64,000 bases of DNA from Tricholoma matsutake (GCA_026075535.2 AP026546.1:6448001-6512000); one strand, 5' to 3'; counted from the stretch's first letter, positions 33,717 to 53,003 are shown. Program-made: numbers and translations. Notes: a model not told the origin generated them from the letters alone.

Positions 33717-36640
33717 TTGTTTGGCTGTTGACATGTTAGGAAATCTGGCGGTGGCGTTGTGGTGTTGCTATTCCTGTCCTACGATTTGATTGTAAACTTC
33801 GGGCACTGGTCACGAGGAAAATGGTCCGACTAGATGAATTGAATGTAAGGCTTCTCCTTAAGTAGTGTTTTCAGTCGAGTGTTGATAAGTGATCCAAAGC
33901 AGCCGATGACCCCGAACGGCAACGCAGATAATGATGCGATAACGTTCTGCAATCGGACCCGTTGTGAAAAACAGATGGTGACAATGACTACGAAACAGCA
34001 CCCAGGCCAATAGAGCGTCACGCTAGTCCTAACTAAGCACTGTCGCAAGTGCTTGTGTCGCGCGGGCACTCTTCAGGCCCGCAGACCCAACGTCCACAAA
34101 TATCGAGCGAAACTCTGACATATTTACCAGTGGATTTTCCGTCTGATTAGGTTTCCCCGCGTCCTGATCATGAATCAATCTAGAGTGACAAGATCTCCAG
34201 AAAACCAGATAACCACGGAGCTCAGGACCGGTGGATACGGTGGATACGGTGGAAGTTGTCGAGACATGTGTGTTTGTTTTTTTAAGGTTTATGAGAGCAA
34301 TGCCCTGCATGTATTCTTCCGACATTAGGACATGTAAGTGACATGTACCTCGAGTGGGAAAAGCCGAGCATCCTCCACGGCTACGCCACAATCTATGGCC
34401 TATGCTTCTTTCAAGAGGGAACGTGACCACGACGCGATCTCAGGCTTCAGAAAAAAAAAACACAGGGGGCGCGTGATGGATGCAATACGAGCGGATACCA
34501 CCGGTCCGCGAGACAAACTACCCCGCGGCCGCAAGGTCGAGGACTAGGACTTTGAGTGAGATGTTAATATCGGCCTCGGTCCTGCAGACGCGTGCGAAAC
34601 CCTGACGCCTCCTGAAGGCATTCCGCGGTGTACTGCTAGCAGGACCGCAGGGTTCAGATATGGTAATATGTATGAGCAATATGGACGATAGTTTGATCGC
34701 AAGAGTTTGGATTCGGGCAAATGAAGAGGGTCCAGACCGGGCCGACATCCCGCGAATATATGTTATTGACATTGTAATTATTTCAATTCGGATACAGCCG
34801 CGTCGGTGAACGTCCAGCTGCCTGTACAACGATAGATCTTGCGTAATTAGCCTGAGAAAGTGCTATCCAGCCTTTAAAATAGTGTACAGGAAACTTCGCA
34901 TCGAAAAGATTCAAGACCATGTGGATGGCGGTAATTAAAGAACGCACAGGGACGAGATAGAGGAAGTTCCAGCGCGTTCGGGAGAAATGATTCGCAACCA
35001 GTACTTGGAAACGGTGTATTTGAGAAGTAAAGAGAGTGCAACCGGGCAGTTAGTGTGGGCGGGAAATGAGATTCTGCTACGGTCCGACACAGAAGAGTTA
35101 GAGAGCCCGTAGAAAGGTCCATCAGATTCTGAAACCGTTATTATGTTCCGAATGACGTGCTAAGCCCAGGTGTCTGAGCCCAGGTGAAGCAGTGCTATCT
35201 TTTGTATCGACGATGATCCGTTTGGCCAGCAATTAAGCAATTGGGTGCGCAGATAGCTAACCAGTCGATTATTATCATTGGACAGAAAACTAACCCCGCT
35301 TTAGCGTGGGCAGAATGAGGGTTCTTCGAGTTCGGAACACGGAACGTGGGCGGCGTTGACAACGCCGGATCGCACGTTCCATTAGGTACTGGCGAGGAAG
35401 TGTAGAGCTTGGATATAGCTGACCGGGTAGTGTTCCGTGACACCAAGTGGCACTGTGGTCGCGAATAGAAATTATTGGTGCGTTTGGGAATGTGCAACGT
35501 CCGACACTTATTACCGACATGGCGCAGAATTGCTTGAAGCTTCCGTCGACTTACCCCACGAGTATACTTGATGCATGCGGAGATACGAATGCGGCTCTTC
35601 GGAGTGACGAAGTTGACTTCACGAAGACAAGGTGTACATACTTTGCTTGTCAAGTCTAGAACCTGCAATAACACCTATCTCATTCCGCCGGCGGGGAAAC
35701 GAGCCGATAAGATGATCCGATTGGGAAAACCGATGAGTATGGTTGATATCTAAGCGCAAGGAAATGTACCATAGAAGTAATGACAGTCGCCGCCATACGG
35801 TCGCAAATCTATTTCCTCCACATACTTGGCAGGTCGTAAATGTAACCTGGGTCTTTAATATTCTCGAAACAACGGTACGATAAATGAGGCCTTACGTTCT
35901 TGATGTGCAGGATATAGTGCTTGTGAGATAGAAACGTAAAAGAAGTTCGAGCTCGCGAGTATCTGGCCCCGGAAGACATAGTTCATGGTTCATTGTTTTC
36001 TACCCTTCGAGATCGGTCAATTGCTCGGTTAACGGTACTAAGTGGCAATTATGTAACTCACCAGACCAGATGCATGCATACTTCATCAACGAGTTGATGC
36101 TTGCCAAACATTTCAAATTTCAAACGGTAGTTCGCTGCCGCGACGTATTTGAATTTCTGATAGACATGTTTTGGACATGTTGCTTGGAAGCGTCTTAGAT
36201 GCCGGTGGCGTCCATAACAAATACTGTCAATCATGAATTTCAAAAAACTTGGGGCTAGAAAGTTTAGCCGGCTCGCTTTGTTCATTGCCAGTACTCCTGG
36301 CAGAAACTACATAGATCCTTGGTTGACCCATGCAAACCTTTTCATCTTACTTAGGAAGCGTGTTGCTTTCGACTTGGTAGCCAAGATTAGCCGTCGCCAA
36401 CAGCAACTTACTACTCATAACGATGACTATCGCTGGCAGTGACCACATGCTGTGTTAACGTTGCTCAGAGCCTCGAGCATATCCATGCGGCAAAAAGCGG
36501 AACCCCATAAATCCGGGAATACCCTCCCCAAAGAGAATTCAAGTGGTCATATATATAAGTTAACAATTGGCAGGGTTGTGTGTAACGTCCCTCCTTTTCA
36601 TTCCGCCAGTAGACACTCAAGTTTTTATCAATTCTCACTC
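33717..36640. other. Long intergenic stretch, nothing recognised
   Basis: 2.9 kb without a supported gene. Frames at 34029-34430, 34518-34829 and 35195-35674 (minus) have composition expected of non-coding DNA and no motif. The last 100 bp hold the presumptive promoter of malic enzyme, with TATATATAA at about 36550-36558, some 85 bp before the start. Confidence 0.4.
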
Positions 36641-38808
36641 ATGACCGTAGAGCTCACCACTAACGCGCCCAACGACGCCCAAAAATCCAAACCCGTATCG
36701 CAAGGTTCGTTCTCATGCGCGTTCAACTAATTGTCGGTATGCTCATATTTTTCTTGTTTAGCGCCTCGAGGCTTGGTTCCTCCGGAACTAGATATTTCGG
36801 TGCACGCGACACGATGCCTCAAGCAATTGCGCTCCGTGGACAAATCAATTGATAAATATATTTATCTCTCGTCACTCAAGGACCGAGATCCAAGCATGTT
36901 CTACAAGTTATGCCTGGAGAACATGACGGAAATTACCCCCCTCATCTACACCCCAACCGTTGGTGATGCATGTCAACAATACTCTCACATTTATAGACGT
37001 CCTGAAGGATTAGTCTGTGCCATTTTTCGCGTCTGCTTCATTAAGCATGGATTGACGGTGTGCCGTTAGTTTGTTTCTATCAATGACAAGGGAAACATAC
37101 GCGATGGTAAGCATCGACTGTCAGCAATGTCTATATGATCATAATTGGGATAATTCTAGTCATTATGAACTGGCCGAAAATCGAGGAGGCGAGGATCAGT
37201 GTCGTGACAGATGGTATGCCTTCCCTACCGGTCATAGATATCGTGATAAACATCTTTTGCAGGTTCACGTATTCTTGGTCTGGGAGATCTGGGTGTCAAC
37301 GGCATGCCTATTTCCGTCGGGAAGCTTTCTTTATATATTACTGGCGCAGGGTAGAGCTCGATCATTATTTCCCCTTGTGGTTTCGCAGATGCTTATTTCC
37401 CTGATAGTGTCCGGCCGTCGTCCACCGTTCCTATCTGCCTCGACCTAGGAACCAACAACCAGGAATTCCTAGATGACCATTTCTATCTTGGCCTTCGTCA
37501 ACGCCGTGTAAGCGGTCCCGAAATGACCGAGTTTATGGATGAGTTCATGCACGAGATGTCAGTTGCCTTTCCGAAACTTCTTGTGCAGTTTGAAGTAGGT
37601 TCCAAGGCCTATAATGTATCTCATGTCAAGATGTTGACCCGCATATCAGGATTTCTCCACTGACAATGCATTCCTCTACCTCCAGCGGTACCGTAACAAA
37701 TATCCAGTTTTCAATGATGACATTCAGGGCACCGGTGCCGTCGTGCTTAGTGGTTTCATAAATGCAGCCAAACTCTCCTGCGCTGCATCAGGGCGCCCAT
37801 TGTCTTCCCACCGTATCCTCTTCTTTGGAGCTGGATCCGCGGGTGTGGGCGTCGCAATGCAGCTCATGAGCTTCTTCACACTCAATGGACTGTCGGAGCA
37901 AGAAGCGCGTGAGCGCATTTGGCTCGTTGACTCCCAGGGTTTGGTATTTGATGGACGTGGGCGCCTTGCGGAACACAAAAAGTGTATGTCATCTACTTTT
38001 CATGTACACTCTCGCACGGTTAACTTTGATATGTGCTTGAAGACTTTTCCCGAAAAGACTATGAGGGTCCCCCGATCACGGACATCCTTAATATCATTGA
38101 CCATGTGAAGCCCACAGCTCTACTAGGACTTTCCACGATTCATGTACGTACATCTACGCATTGCTTGTCGATTGATACTTACTAAGATTCCATGGTTTAG
38201 GGATCATTCACCCCAGCCGTCATCCGAGCCATGGCTGCACTCAACCCGCGACCCATCATTTTCCCTCTCTCTAACCCTGTCAAGCTCTCAGAATGCTCTT
38301 TCCAAGAAGCCGTGGAACACACCGACGGCAAGGTGCTCTTTGCTTCGGGGTCGCCATTCCCGCCTATGGAGTATGGCGATGTGACACTGTACCCTGGCCA
38401 GGGTAACAACATGTATATCTTCCCTGGTATATTTGTTCACATGCTCCGCCTAGTTCTGTAAGCTTATGCACTATGAAGGTCTGGGACTAGGGTCCATTCT
38501 AGCTAAGGCATCGAGCATAACGGACACTATGGTTGAGGCATCATCCCTTGGACTGGCGAACGGACTTACGGAGGAGGAGCACTCTGCAGGACTTCTGTAT
38601 CCTCGAATTGAACGTAGTGCGTATAAGCCGTTGATGTTTGTGCATTGACTAATGTTTGTCTTTTCCAGTACGAGAGATAAGTGCATATATCGCCAAGGAG
38701 GTGATTCGCGCATCGCAGAAGGCTGGTGTGGATCGTTCGATCGACTTACGCGATATGAACGACGAGGATCTGTTGGCGTTTGTCAGCAGTAAAATGTGGA
38801 ACCCTTGA
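36641..38808 (+). CDS. NAD-type malic enzyme (malate dehydrogenase, decarboxylating), 538 aa
   Basis: Eleven exons: 36641-36704, 36762-37012, 37070-37106, 37160-37213, 37263-37350, 37408-37594, 37650-37983, 38043-38143, 38201-38426, 38479-38613, 38669-38808 (1617 nt, in phase). Signature elements in order: '[22 protein letters not shown]'-type N-domain with the catalytic Tyr, '[13 protein letters not shown]', 'CLDLGTNN', the metal-binding 'NDDIQGTG', the Rossmann loop '[15 protein letters not shown]', '[17 protein letters not shown]', 'IFPLSNP' and '[10 protein letters not shown]'. It converts L-malate to pyruvate and CO2 with a divalent metal. The N-terminus ([17 protein letters not shown]) is acidic and polar, without an obvious mitochondrial presequence, so a cytosolic location is possible although the yeast homologue is mitochondrial. 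Confidence 0.9.
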
Positions 38809-39370
38809 AAGTTCGGACATTTCGCAATATAAGACTATACTGTTGTTGGCAGAAGCAGCTTGTCACAGTACATGACGGCTGGTCCTGCACCAACGTTGAA
38901 CGGACTTGATGGATTATGCAAGTGCAAACAATGAAAGTTATACATTAGCTGAGCTGTACTCTCAGCAAGTGTCGTCTGTTAAAGCTCAACTTACCACCAA
39001 CTTAATATCGTTCGCTTCGCACTCAAATTCAGACATGGCCCCGCGATTTTGCCGTTCGGTGCCTCTTCAAGCACATATTCAATGTCTCAGAACCATTGAC
39101 AACGCTGTTACCACAGCATATGAGTTGATTAACAAATTCCGCATGCGCAACAGCAAGAATGGTAAGTAATAAATCATTTCACATTATGCGAATGGGAACT
39201 CAACCATGCTAGGTGTTCGTGCATGGGGATAATCACCGAAGGTAGTATGACTGTCTGCGCCTGGTTCATACTGCTTATTTTGAACAGAGGTCAGACTGCT
39301 GGCATTGCTGCGCATGATGGATTCTGTAGTGGTGAATTCTGAAACTGTACACCTAGATCTCAGGAATAGA
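38809..39370. other. Convergent 3' flanks, nothing recognised
   Basis: Sequence between malic enzyme (plus) and the membrane protein gene (minus). The 87-codon frame at 38906-39169 has no recognisable feature. Confidence 0.35.
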
Positions 39371-40437
39371 TCAATGACGACGAAAATATAGGAACAAACC
39401 TCGCAGACTAGTCACAAAACCGAGAGGAGAGGACGAAGTGCTGTGTGTACGTATGCTGATCGACAAGGCATTGACGCGTCGGCGTCGACGGAAGATGAAT
39501 AGCGCCAATATCACAACTGCAAGGACGGCGAGAGACCCCAAAGTTCCTCCCACTATTTTCGCAGTTGAATGTGGGTCGTGCAGCCGCTGACTAGCGGCAG
39601 CTGGGGGCGCTTGTTGCGTAGACATGGGTGAAGATGAAGCCGACGTCAGCAATGTGTGCTGGGAAGCGCTGGATGGAGGGAAGACGTAAAAGTATTGAAG
39701 AATGAAGGGTGAATCTGCACTTTGTACAGTTAAATTGAGGATATGCTCGTGTGACGATAGCTGCGGGGACCTGAACAGCATTTGATTAAGGGTGTCACTG
39801 GTCGCACTCGGTTCTTCTTTCACGACTGGTGAATCTGTGTCCAGAGTATAAGCAGCGGTAGGTGGTTTTATTGTCGCATTACTACTGGGCACAATCCCAA
39901 ACACGACAATTCCGCTACCTAAATATTGGATGCTGAACTGAGGTAGAACAAACGGGAATAAGGATATAAATTACCGTTGAACGTGAAAGAAACGCTAGAT
40001 CCAGGTGTGGTGGTGCTGTGGGTGGTATATCCAGAATAGATGTTGAAAGACCAGATGCCTTCGTATTGCAAACTTGTGTCAGTATCTTTCGTAATGCAAG
40101 TCTGACAAAAAGCTGGAATGGCGGGAACAGCAGAGGAGCTCGGGTTAGGAATGGAATTCGAGGTAGGACTCGAATTCGGGATACTGATGGTAGGACTATA
40201 ATTCGAAAGACTTGGGTTAGGACTGGGATTTAAAAGAATGAGACTAGAACTGGGATTTGAAAGAACGGGGCTAAGACTGGAATGCGAAAGAATGGGGCTA
40301 GGACCGGAATTCGAAGGACTGGGGCTAGGACCGGAGACCACTGATGTGACAACAGCTTTGCCTTTGCCAAGACCTGGGTGTTTCTTACCAGAACCGTTTG
40401 ACACTAGTATGTACGGATTTGTACTGCTTCGAAGCAT
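39371..40437 (-). CDS. Single-pass membrane protein with Ser/Pro/Asn-rich stalk
   Basis: Exons complement(39975-40437, 39371-39918), 336 aa, one GT-AG intron. The N-terminal 100 residues are a degenerate Pro-Ser-Asn repeat region. Then comes a beta-sandwich-like domain of the type common in agaricomycete surface proteins ('DTDTSLQYEGIWSF', 'TTPGSSVSFTFNG', 'IVVFGIVPSSNATIKPPTAAYTLD'), a Ser-rich juxtamembrane stretch and one transmembrane helix ('IVGGTLGSLAVLAVVILALFIF') stopped by Arg-rich RRRRR, with a short basic tail. No signal peptide follows the ATG at 40435-40437. Upstream sequence to about 40640 could add a first exon with a hydrophobic start ('LALVPWVVC'), but no in-frame ATG was found. 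A role in cell-wall sensing or adhesion is guessed from architecture. Confidence 0.6.
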
Positions 40438-41011
40438 GGTGTATTCCTTTGCATTCCACGGGTGATGTTGCCAACGCTGGATTGGAATGAAGCACCACCC
40501 AACCTGGGCAGGAGTATCAGTAAAGAGTCCGACTCGGACCCGAATCGAACAAACGTACGCTCAAGTCAGATTCCACGCAGGGAGATGGAGGCCTAGGGCA
40601 AGTATATATCTGTGTACACACGACCCAAGGAACAAGAGCTAGACTGAAGCAGAGAGTTATAACCCTTCAACGATGTCTCTGCCCGTCCGCCGTTCGTTGC
40701 GGCCAATTAGGAAGACAGACTGACAGATTCCAACAGTTTAAAATAAGAGTATTAGCCACACCAGATCAGCATTTGGTGGTCGTAGGTGTAGTGGCAGTTA
40801 TGTGGAAGACCACGAGTGGAGCTACCCCTTTCAGCTCAAGCGATTCACATAGTTGTCGTATTTTATTCGCATGGACGGCATAGTAACATGTGAGGATTTT
40901 TCAAAAGTGCAGTCCATTGAATTATGCGAGTGATCAGTGGCTTATCTAAGTAATGGAATCTAGATCCACGTGGGATCATATCTACCTATAAGTAAATGAT
41001 GCGCGTTATAC
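40438..41011. other. Gap between membrane protein and ABC transporter genes
   Basis: May contain an unresolved first exon of the membrane protein gene (40440-40640). The remainder shows nothing recognisable. Confidence 0.35.
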
Positions 41012-47678
<6,667 letters not shown>

Positions 47679-48010
47679 GAGTTTGGATCTTAAAACTCGC
47701 TCGAGTGCCAGCGTAAATTTTCAAAATGCTCTATATCGTTTTACGCAAGTTGTTACGTGAGTCCACGGCCTGGTCAGGGTTCGGGCTGCGACAGATCACC
47801 TGACTAATACGGTGGAGTCCCCGGCCCTACCGGCCTGATGCGAGTTTACAGCTCAAGTATGTTTGTATGTGAGTCCTCACCTATTGGTTTATCCCAGTCT
47901 TTCACACAATGCTTATCTGATACATATTCACTAAGATCCAACCCATGCCTGTCTAGAGTGAATCCCAATGCCTCCCATTGTATATTATCATCTTCATTGG
48001 CTCTGTTTGT
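47679..48010. other. ABC transporter upstream region
   Basis: Presumptive promoter of the ABCC gene, ending at the CTGTTTGT duplication (48003-48010) of element D. No clear core element recognised. Confidence 0.35.
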
Positions 48011-49188
48011 TAGTGCTGTTCCAGCCCGGCTTGGCTTTGGCTTTCTCAACACACAGGCCAGGCCAAAGCCGTCAACCAGGGCCTGGCCCTGGCTTGGCTT
48101 GGCCCAGGCCATGGCTTTGTATGTAAAATGTTCAAATTTTGTCCACAGGTCCATTGCCAGTGGTTGTAGAGGAAGCAAATTAGAAAAATACATATATCCT
48201 CAGACCATGTTCACTCAGGGTAACTGTGAGCCAGTGTGTACAAAGAAATGATATTAAACTTGCCTAAACGTGAGGGAGGCAGAATTAAATACATGCCTAC
48301 TAAAAATTGTGACCCCATGTTGTGTTGTAGCTTATGAAAAAGAAAAGAAAAGAAAAAGATCTTCATCCCCATCATCCAGTCCTTGCAGTCCTGTTGCCAT
48401 CCTTGTCCCCTTCCTCATCCCTGTCATTGTTGTTGCTGATGCCATCCTTGTCCTTGTCTTGTTGGCATCATTTTCATGGTTCTTTCCACCCTTGTCTCCC
48501 CCTCATTGTCCTCTCCCTTAGTCTAGTCCCCGCCATTGCCATCTGCTTGTTGGACCCCTTCTTGCGAGCAGCTGCTCGCGGCTTATTGTGGGGTGCTGCT
48601 GTGTTCCCTCGCCAGTTTATTGTTGCTCCCAATTCCTACCCCACAAACAGTGGCTCACGGTGGCAGTTGGGGTTGCCATGGTGGTGGTGGGTGATAGTGT
48701 TGTTAAGTGTTGGCTTGTTGATTCGGCATCTCGTGTCATTGTAACCTAGTTAGATTCCTTAAAATGATGAAAACATATGTTAGTTAAGCAAAAAAAAAAA
48801 AATGAACATGGAATTTGGAAAGACTTATCTAGGGCCAAAACGACAATAGACATCGTTTGGCCCAAATTCATGCACGATGCGACCCATTTGCTGGGGTGGT
48901 GGCAGCCATGGGCATTTTGTGGTGGTGGTGGTAACTTAGACTCAGTTAGAACAGTATTTCTGAAATCACATGATCCAGAAAATCTGCTATAGCATTCAGT
49001 AATTTCAGTTATGAACAAAAACTTTCGATAATCATCACCCACCAAAAGCCATGGCTTAACAGCTTGGCTTTGGCTTTTCAGAACCCCAGACCAGGCCAAA
49101 GCCACCACAAAGCCATCACCATGGCTCAGCCTGGCTTGACCTATTTGGGCTTGGCTCACAGCCTCAGGCTGGGCCAGGCACAGCACTA
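48011..49188. mobile_element. hAT-like element D (1178 bp), TAGTG termini
   Basis: TIRs TAGTGCTGTTCCAGCCC and, inverted from 49188, TAGTGCTGTGCCTGGCCC. 8-bp flanks CTGTTTGT (48003-48010) and CTGTTTCT (49189-49196), 7 of 8 identical. Subterminal zones are dense in GGCTTTGGC/GCCAAAGCC and CCAGGCC repeats. A perfect 16-bp palindrome GCGAGCAGCTGCTCGC lies at 48564-48579. The Pro/Leu/Ser-rich frames near 48334-48744 come from pyrimidine-rich repeats and are not credible genes. Confidence 0.75.
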
Positions 49189-49259
49189 CTGTTTCTTCAC
49201 CATGCTGTAGTCATTGGATTCCAAAAGGGATACAAAACACCAAACCCTTCAATTTTTTG

Positions 49260-51110
49260 ACATGAGAAATTGCAACAAATGACAGCCCAGATGAAAAGTC
49301 CTTTGGTCCAAGATCAATCACAACATCTTATAGTGTGAGGCTTGTGTATGATAATTGCCCAGGCTAAAGTCACTGGAAGCCATTCATGAGAAAGTTGGTT
49401 TCCAGATTTATCTTCCCATTGAGCAACAACCAGAGAGATAGGAACCCATGATGGATTAACCCCATGCCAGCCTGCTGTTTGAGGACCTGGTATACTTATC
49501 ATGTTTTGATGTAAAGAGAAATATACATACCAGAATATCCTGGGCATTCCACAAATACAACTGCAGGAAGTTTGTGGCACTTTGAATCATCTTGAGGTCA
49601 ACACCAGATTTTTTTAATGACACATTGACAAGTCCTAAACAGAATTTAGGAACCAGTTTGATGACAAAACAGACAAAGTACCTTTTGAAGTCCAGAGATT
49701 ATGAGTGATCATTACATGTGCCAATGAAATTGTAATGAACATAGAACCTAAGCCATACTAATAATAGAGCTCAGTGTTTGTACGTGCAAGCGGTAGCCAG
49801 ATGACTAAAGTATATTCACCTAATAATAGAGCTAGAAGTACAATGGTGAGTACAAAAAGATAAGCATAGTAAGTAATGATCTCACCTCAGTGTTTGTATG
49901 CGCAAGCAGTAGCCAAATGACTGAGGGGAGATGAGTCCACGCAGCAGTACTTGTAGCAAACAGTAAAGTAAGCTAAAATACAATGAGAGAACAAAAGGAA
50001 AGGCTCTCGATGAGAGCAATAGCAATGCAGTAATATGAAAGGAATTTGCAAGTAATACAAACATATCATGGAGTCGGCATAGTGGTGCATAGCTGTGCAA
50101 TAAGATCCAGAAAAATGCGGGTAGGCAGGGTTACCCATTCGGGCGAGTCACACTTGATATTCCAACAGAAATCATGGGCTCCAATCCATCAGCATCTTCC
50201 TCTGAAGCCTTTTTTGCAGCAGGACTGTTATGTTTAGCCTGACATCAAACCACTGGCCTTCCAGTTCCTGCTAGATGACAACTATTGCACTCAGGCACTG
50301 CAGCTTGAGTTGGTAAAAGGTGCAAGACCTCATTAAACTGTGTGTGATCCTCTGGTGTAAGATTGGCCCAGAATCAGGTGGAAAACAGCTCATAGTCATC
50401 TTGAGATGTTGAGTATGTGTGAAGTCAAAGCAGAGCATCTCAAAATTTGATCTGCTCAGGATTTTTGCCTTCTTGGTGGACAATATGGCTGAGAGTAATG
50501 GACTGTTGAAAGGATTCAAAGACTTGATGCCCTTACAATGCAAGACCCAAGTGCCATCCATTGGAAGTTTTGGATAAATATAGAGGAGTATCACCAATTG
50601 GTGGAAGTTGTGCAAAGTCTCCAAAGAATATAGCTGGAGGACCACCCAATGTGTCCTCAGAAGCTGCAGGAAATACTTGATGCAACCACCTATCTGCTCA
50701 ACCTATTTGAGCATGTCCCACCATGGATTTTTCATCCAAAATAATAAGTTTTGCACCCCTCCGGTGAATTTGAGACCATTGCAGTGCAGACTCTCCTAAC
50801 TGCTGGAACTCTTTTCCCTCCTTCACTGGAGTAGATAGCCTAAAGTTCACTGTCCATTGTCCACCCTCAAATTCCAAATGCTGAGATTCCAGTTGGTGCC
50901 AGTCAAACAACAGGATCCTTTCCTTGTAACTCATCTATGAACATCTCTCAGAGTGCTGTGGATATAGCCCATATGAGAAATGACTTTCGAGCAGTCCCAT
51001 TGACTTTGACGTGAAATGGTGATGGCTTTGAATCTCCATTATTTGCCTTCAACTTTTTGAAGTAGGCTATTGCCTAAAGAAAGACATCCCTTTGCTCTGC
51101 TTTGAGAATG
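49260..51110 (-). pseudogene. Pif1-type DNA helicase pseudogene
   Basis: Minus-strand blocks: about 51110-50960, 'AEQRDVFLQAIAYFKKLKAN' and 'FHVKVNGTARKSFLIW' (Walker A lacking the expected GTG); 50934-50698, 'WTVNFRLSTPVKEGKEFQQL' and 'AKLIILDEKSMVG' (Walker B DEK); about 50690-50570, 'FPAASEDTLGGPPAIFFGDFAQLPPIGDTPLY' in two overlapping readable parts; 50560-50160, a central domain; and, beyond an inserted LTR, about 49570-49260, 'VAQWEDKSGNQLS', 'LAWAIIIHK', 'DLGPKDFSSGLSFVAIS'. The domain order is that of the fungal Pif1/Helitron-type helicase family. Stops, frame changes, the damaged Walker A loop and the LTR make it dead. Confidence 0.7.
49740..50140 (-). repeat. Copia-type LTR inserted in the helicase pseudogene
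   Basis: A non-coding block that on the minus strand carries two diverged copies of CTCAGT...TACAAACACTGAG-type sequence, like the other copia LTRs here. It splits the helicase between its central and C-terminal parts. No coding interior remains; exact ends and target duplication were not resolved. Confidence 0.45.
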
Positions 51111-51427
51111 GCATCATCTACCTCTGGAAGAATCTGAACATCATCATTGGGAGATTCCTTGACCTGAGCTGCTAGCCACCTAGATGCCTCCTGAATGACT
51201 TCAGTAGAAGGAGCCCCTTCATGCCAGTCATACTTCATCAGAAGGAGTAAGGAGTGTGTCATTATGGTCATGGACAACTTCTTGATCTTGTACTGCCACC
51301 ATCTTGTGCTTTCCCATGGTTTGAGTAGTTGAATCATGTCAGGGGACAGAGAAGGGGAACAAACTTTAGTGCAGATCAGCAGAATATAAGACATTTTAGA
51401 GGATAGAATAGTGTCACAAAGCACTGT

Positions 51428-52669
51428 ATGCCAGTGAATGCCTCTCATAGTGCCATGTCACAATCACTGGCACCAGCAAGCCCAAACACCAGACAAAAAT
51501 TGGCAACATCAACAACAAAGAAGATGAGAAAAGATCTCAAAGATGTGGGTGGAGTAAACAGCAATGAAGTCAAAACTACAGGCAATAGCATACTTAACCA
51601 CAGGGGATTATATTATACCTCAGTCAATTTGCACACACTCTCTCACATTCTGCTGCAGTTCAGGATTACCAACAAGCTACTGAAGTTGGTGACAGATGGG
51701 ATCAGACCCATATCATTCCTGATTGAGGATGCCCACAGCCAGCAAATAGCAATTACCATAGCCAAGAGCTGACCAGCTAGCCCAGGCCACACACAAGATA
51801 ACAGAAAAAACAGCAGAGACCACAAACATGGCAGCACCTACACTGATCCAGGCTCTGATAACATACATAGCCATAGCCCAACATTATGAAAGGAATGACC
51901 ACACAGAAGTGATAGTGAGGGGGGCAACCACCAAAAAACAAGTGCTCATACAGAGGGAAAGAAACACCACTGACAACATATTACCTGACATGACAGAAAA
52001 AGAACTGGTAACCAAAGCCAATACTGCACTAGACCTGATGAGATGGGAAGGCCTCAGCAAACTGTGACACACCGCCTTTGTAGTGGCAAGAAAACTATGC
52101 AATGGAGACATCATATACCAGTAGTGTTGCCATGGCTTGAGCTGCATTTTTTGCTATCTTGGGAAATAAATTATGTAAAATCACTAAAATATTTGAGGAG
52201 CTAGATCCCATCAAAAGCTGAGGGGTCTCCTGCTAACTCTAAGCGATGGGAGTAGCTGTTCCTGAGGTATTTAGGCAGCTTTGAAACAGCTCAAGCCAGC
52301 CATTTCAAAGCCACCTGGATATCTCAGGAACTGCTTCTCCGATCGCTTAGAGTTGGCAGGAGACCCCTCAGCTTTTGATGAGATCTAGCTCCTCAAATAT
52401 TTTAGTGATTTATTTTCCAAGATAGCAAAAAATGTGGCTCGAGCCATGGCAACACTATGTACCAGGTAAACTCATTGGAAGTGGTGGAGTGGATGCAACA
52501 AAAGGGAGTACAAGAGGCAATGGAACCTCAACCATATGGAACAAACTTCACTATGTCATACCCAAATTTGTGCTGACTACCTTTGATGCAGGAGCTAGCT
52601 ATGCCCATGCAAAACTGGAAGAGGACAACATGCTAGGGGACCAGTCAGTTGCTGTTGTTGAAATTGCAC
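51428..52669 (+). pseudogene. Non-LTR retrotransposon ORF1-like remnant
   Basis: Plus-strand frames 51428-51772, 51828-52067 and, after a MITE, about 52465-52669 show 'ITNKLLKLVTDGIRPISFLIEDAHSQQIA', 'TTKKQVLIQRERNTTDN', 'MTEKELVTKANTALDLM', then 'LHYVIPKFVLTTFDAGASYAHAKLEEDN'. This series resembles the first ORF upstream of reverse-transcriptase genes in agaricomycete LINE-type elements (recognised by resemblance; no RT domain is present here). It is truncated at 52670 by the copia LTR, and frame breaks are present. Confidence 0.5.
52122..52457. mobile_element. Fold-back MITE E (336 bp), TAGTG termini
   Basis: Ends TAGTGTTGCCATGGC and its complement. The two arms are complementary over almost their whole length (for example 52184-52250 against 52337-52400), leaving a short loop. 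Flanks TATACCAG (52114-52121) and TGTACCAG (52458-52465), 7 of 8 identical. It interrupts the ORF1-like sequence at a codon run reading D-I-I-Y-Q, which resumes after it. Confidence 0.85.
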
Positions 52670-53003
52670 TGTGAGTCTCGCTTTTGATGCATTTGATGTG
52701 TGTGCTATTTTTAGCATTTCCTTTGATACACATGGTCGATCTGTGGCACAGTTCCCCCTTGTCTTGTTTTTATTCATACCCATCCTTTGTTACACAGTAC
52801 ATATATATATGTTTGGTAGTTACATTACCACCTCAGTCACTTATACAGAGACTGGGGTGAGCTATGTTAGTTACTTATTTATCGATCCATATTTACTGTA
52901 CCTGCAGCACGATCTTGATTGTACTAGGTACAGTACACATTAATTCAGTCACTTATACAGAGACTGAACATGATCTTGATTGTACTAGGATCCACTTTCT
53001 ACA
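52670..53003 (+). repeat. Copia 3 5' LTR
   Basis: Begins TGTGAGTCTCG and ends ...TTTCTACA before the primer site. It holds a tandem duplication: CAGTCACTTATACAGAGACTG and GATCTTGATTGTACTAGG each occur twice between 52840 and 52990. Confidence 0.6.

Noticed and set aside
34029..35674. Frames of 100-160 codons in the 33.7-36.6 kb gap
   Set aside because: No motif, no conserved-looking segments and no splice logic; expected by chance in this length of DNA.
48334..48744. Pro/Ser/Leu-rich frame in element D
   Set aside because: Generated by pyrimidine-rich repeats inside a TIR-bounded non-autonomous element.
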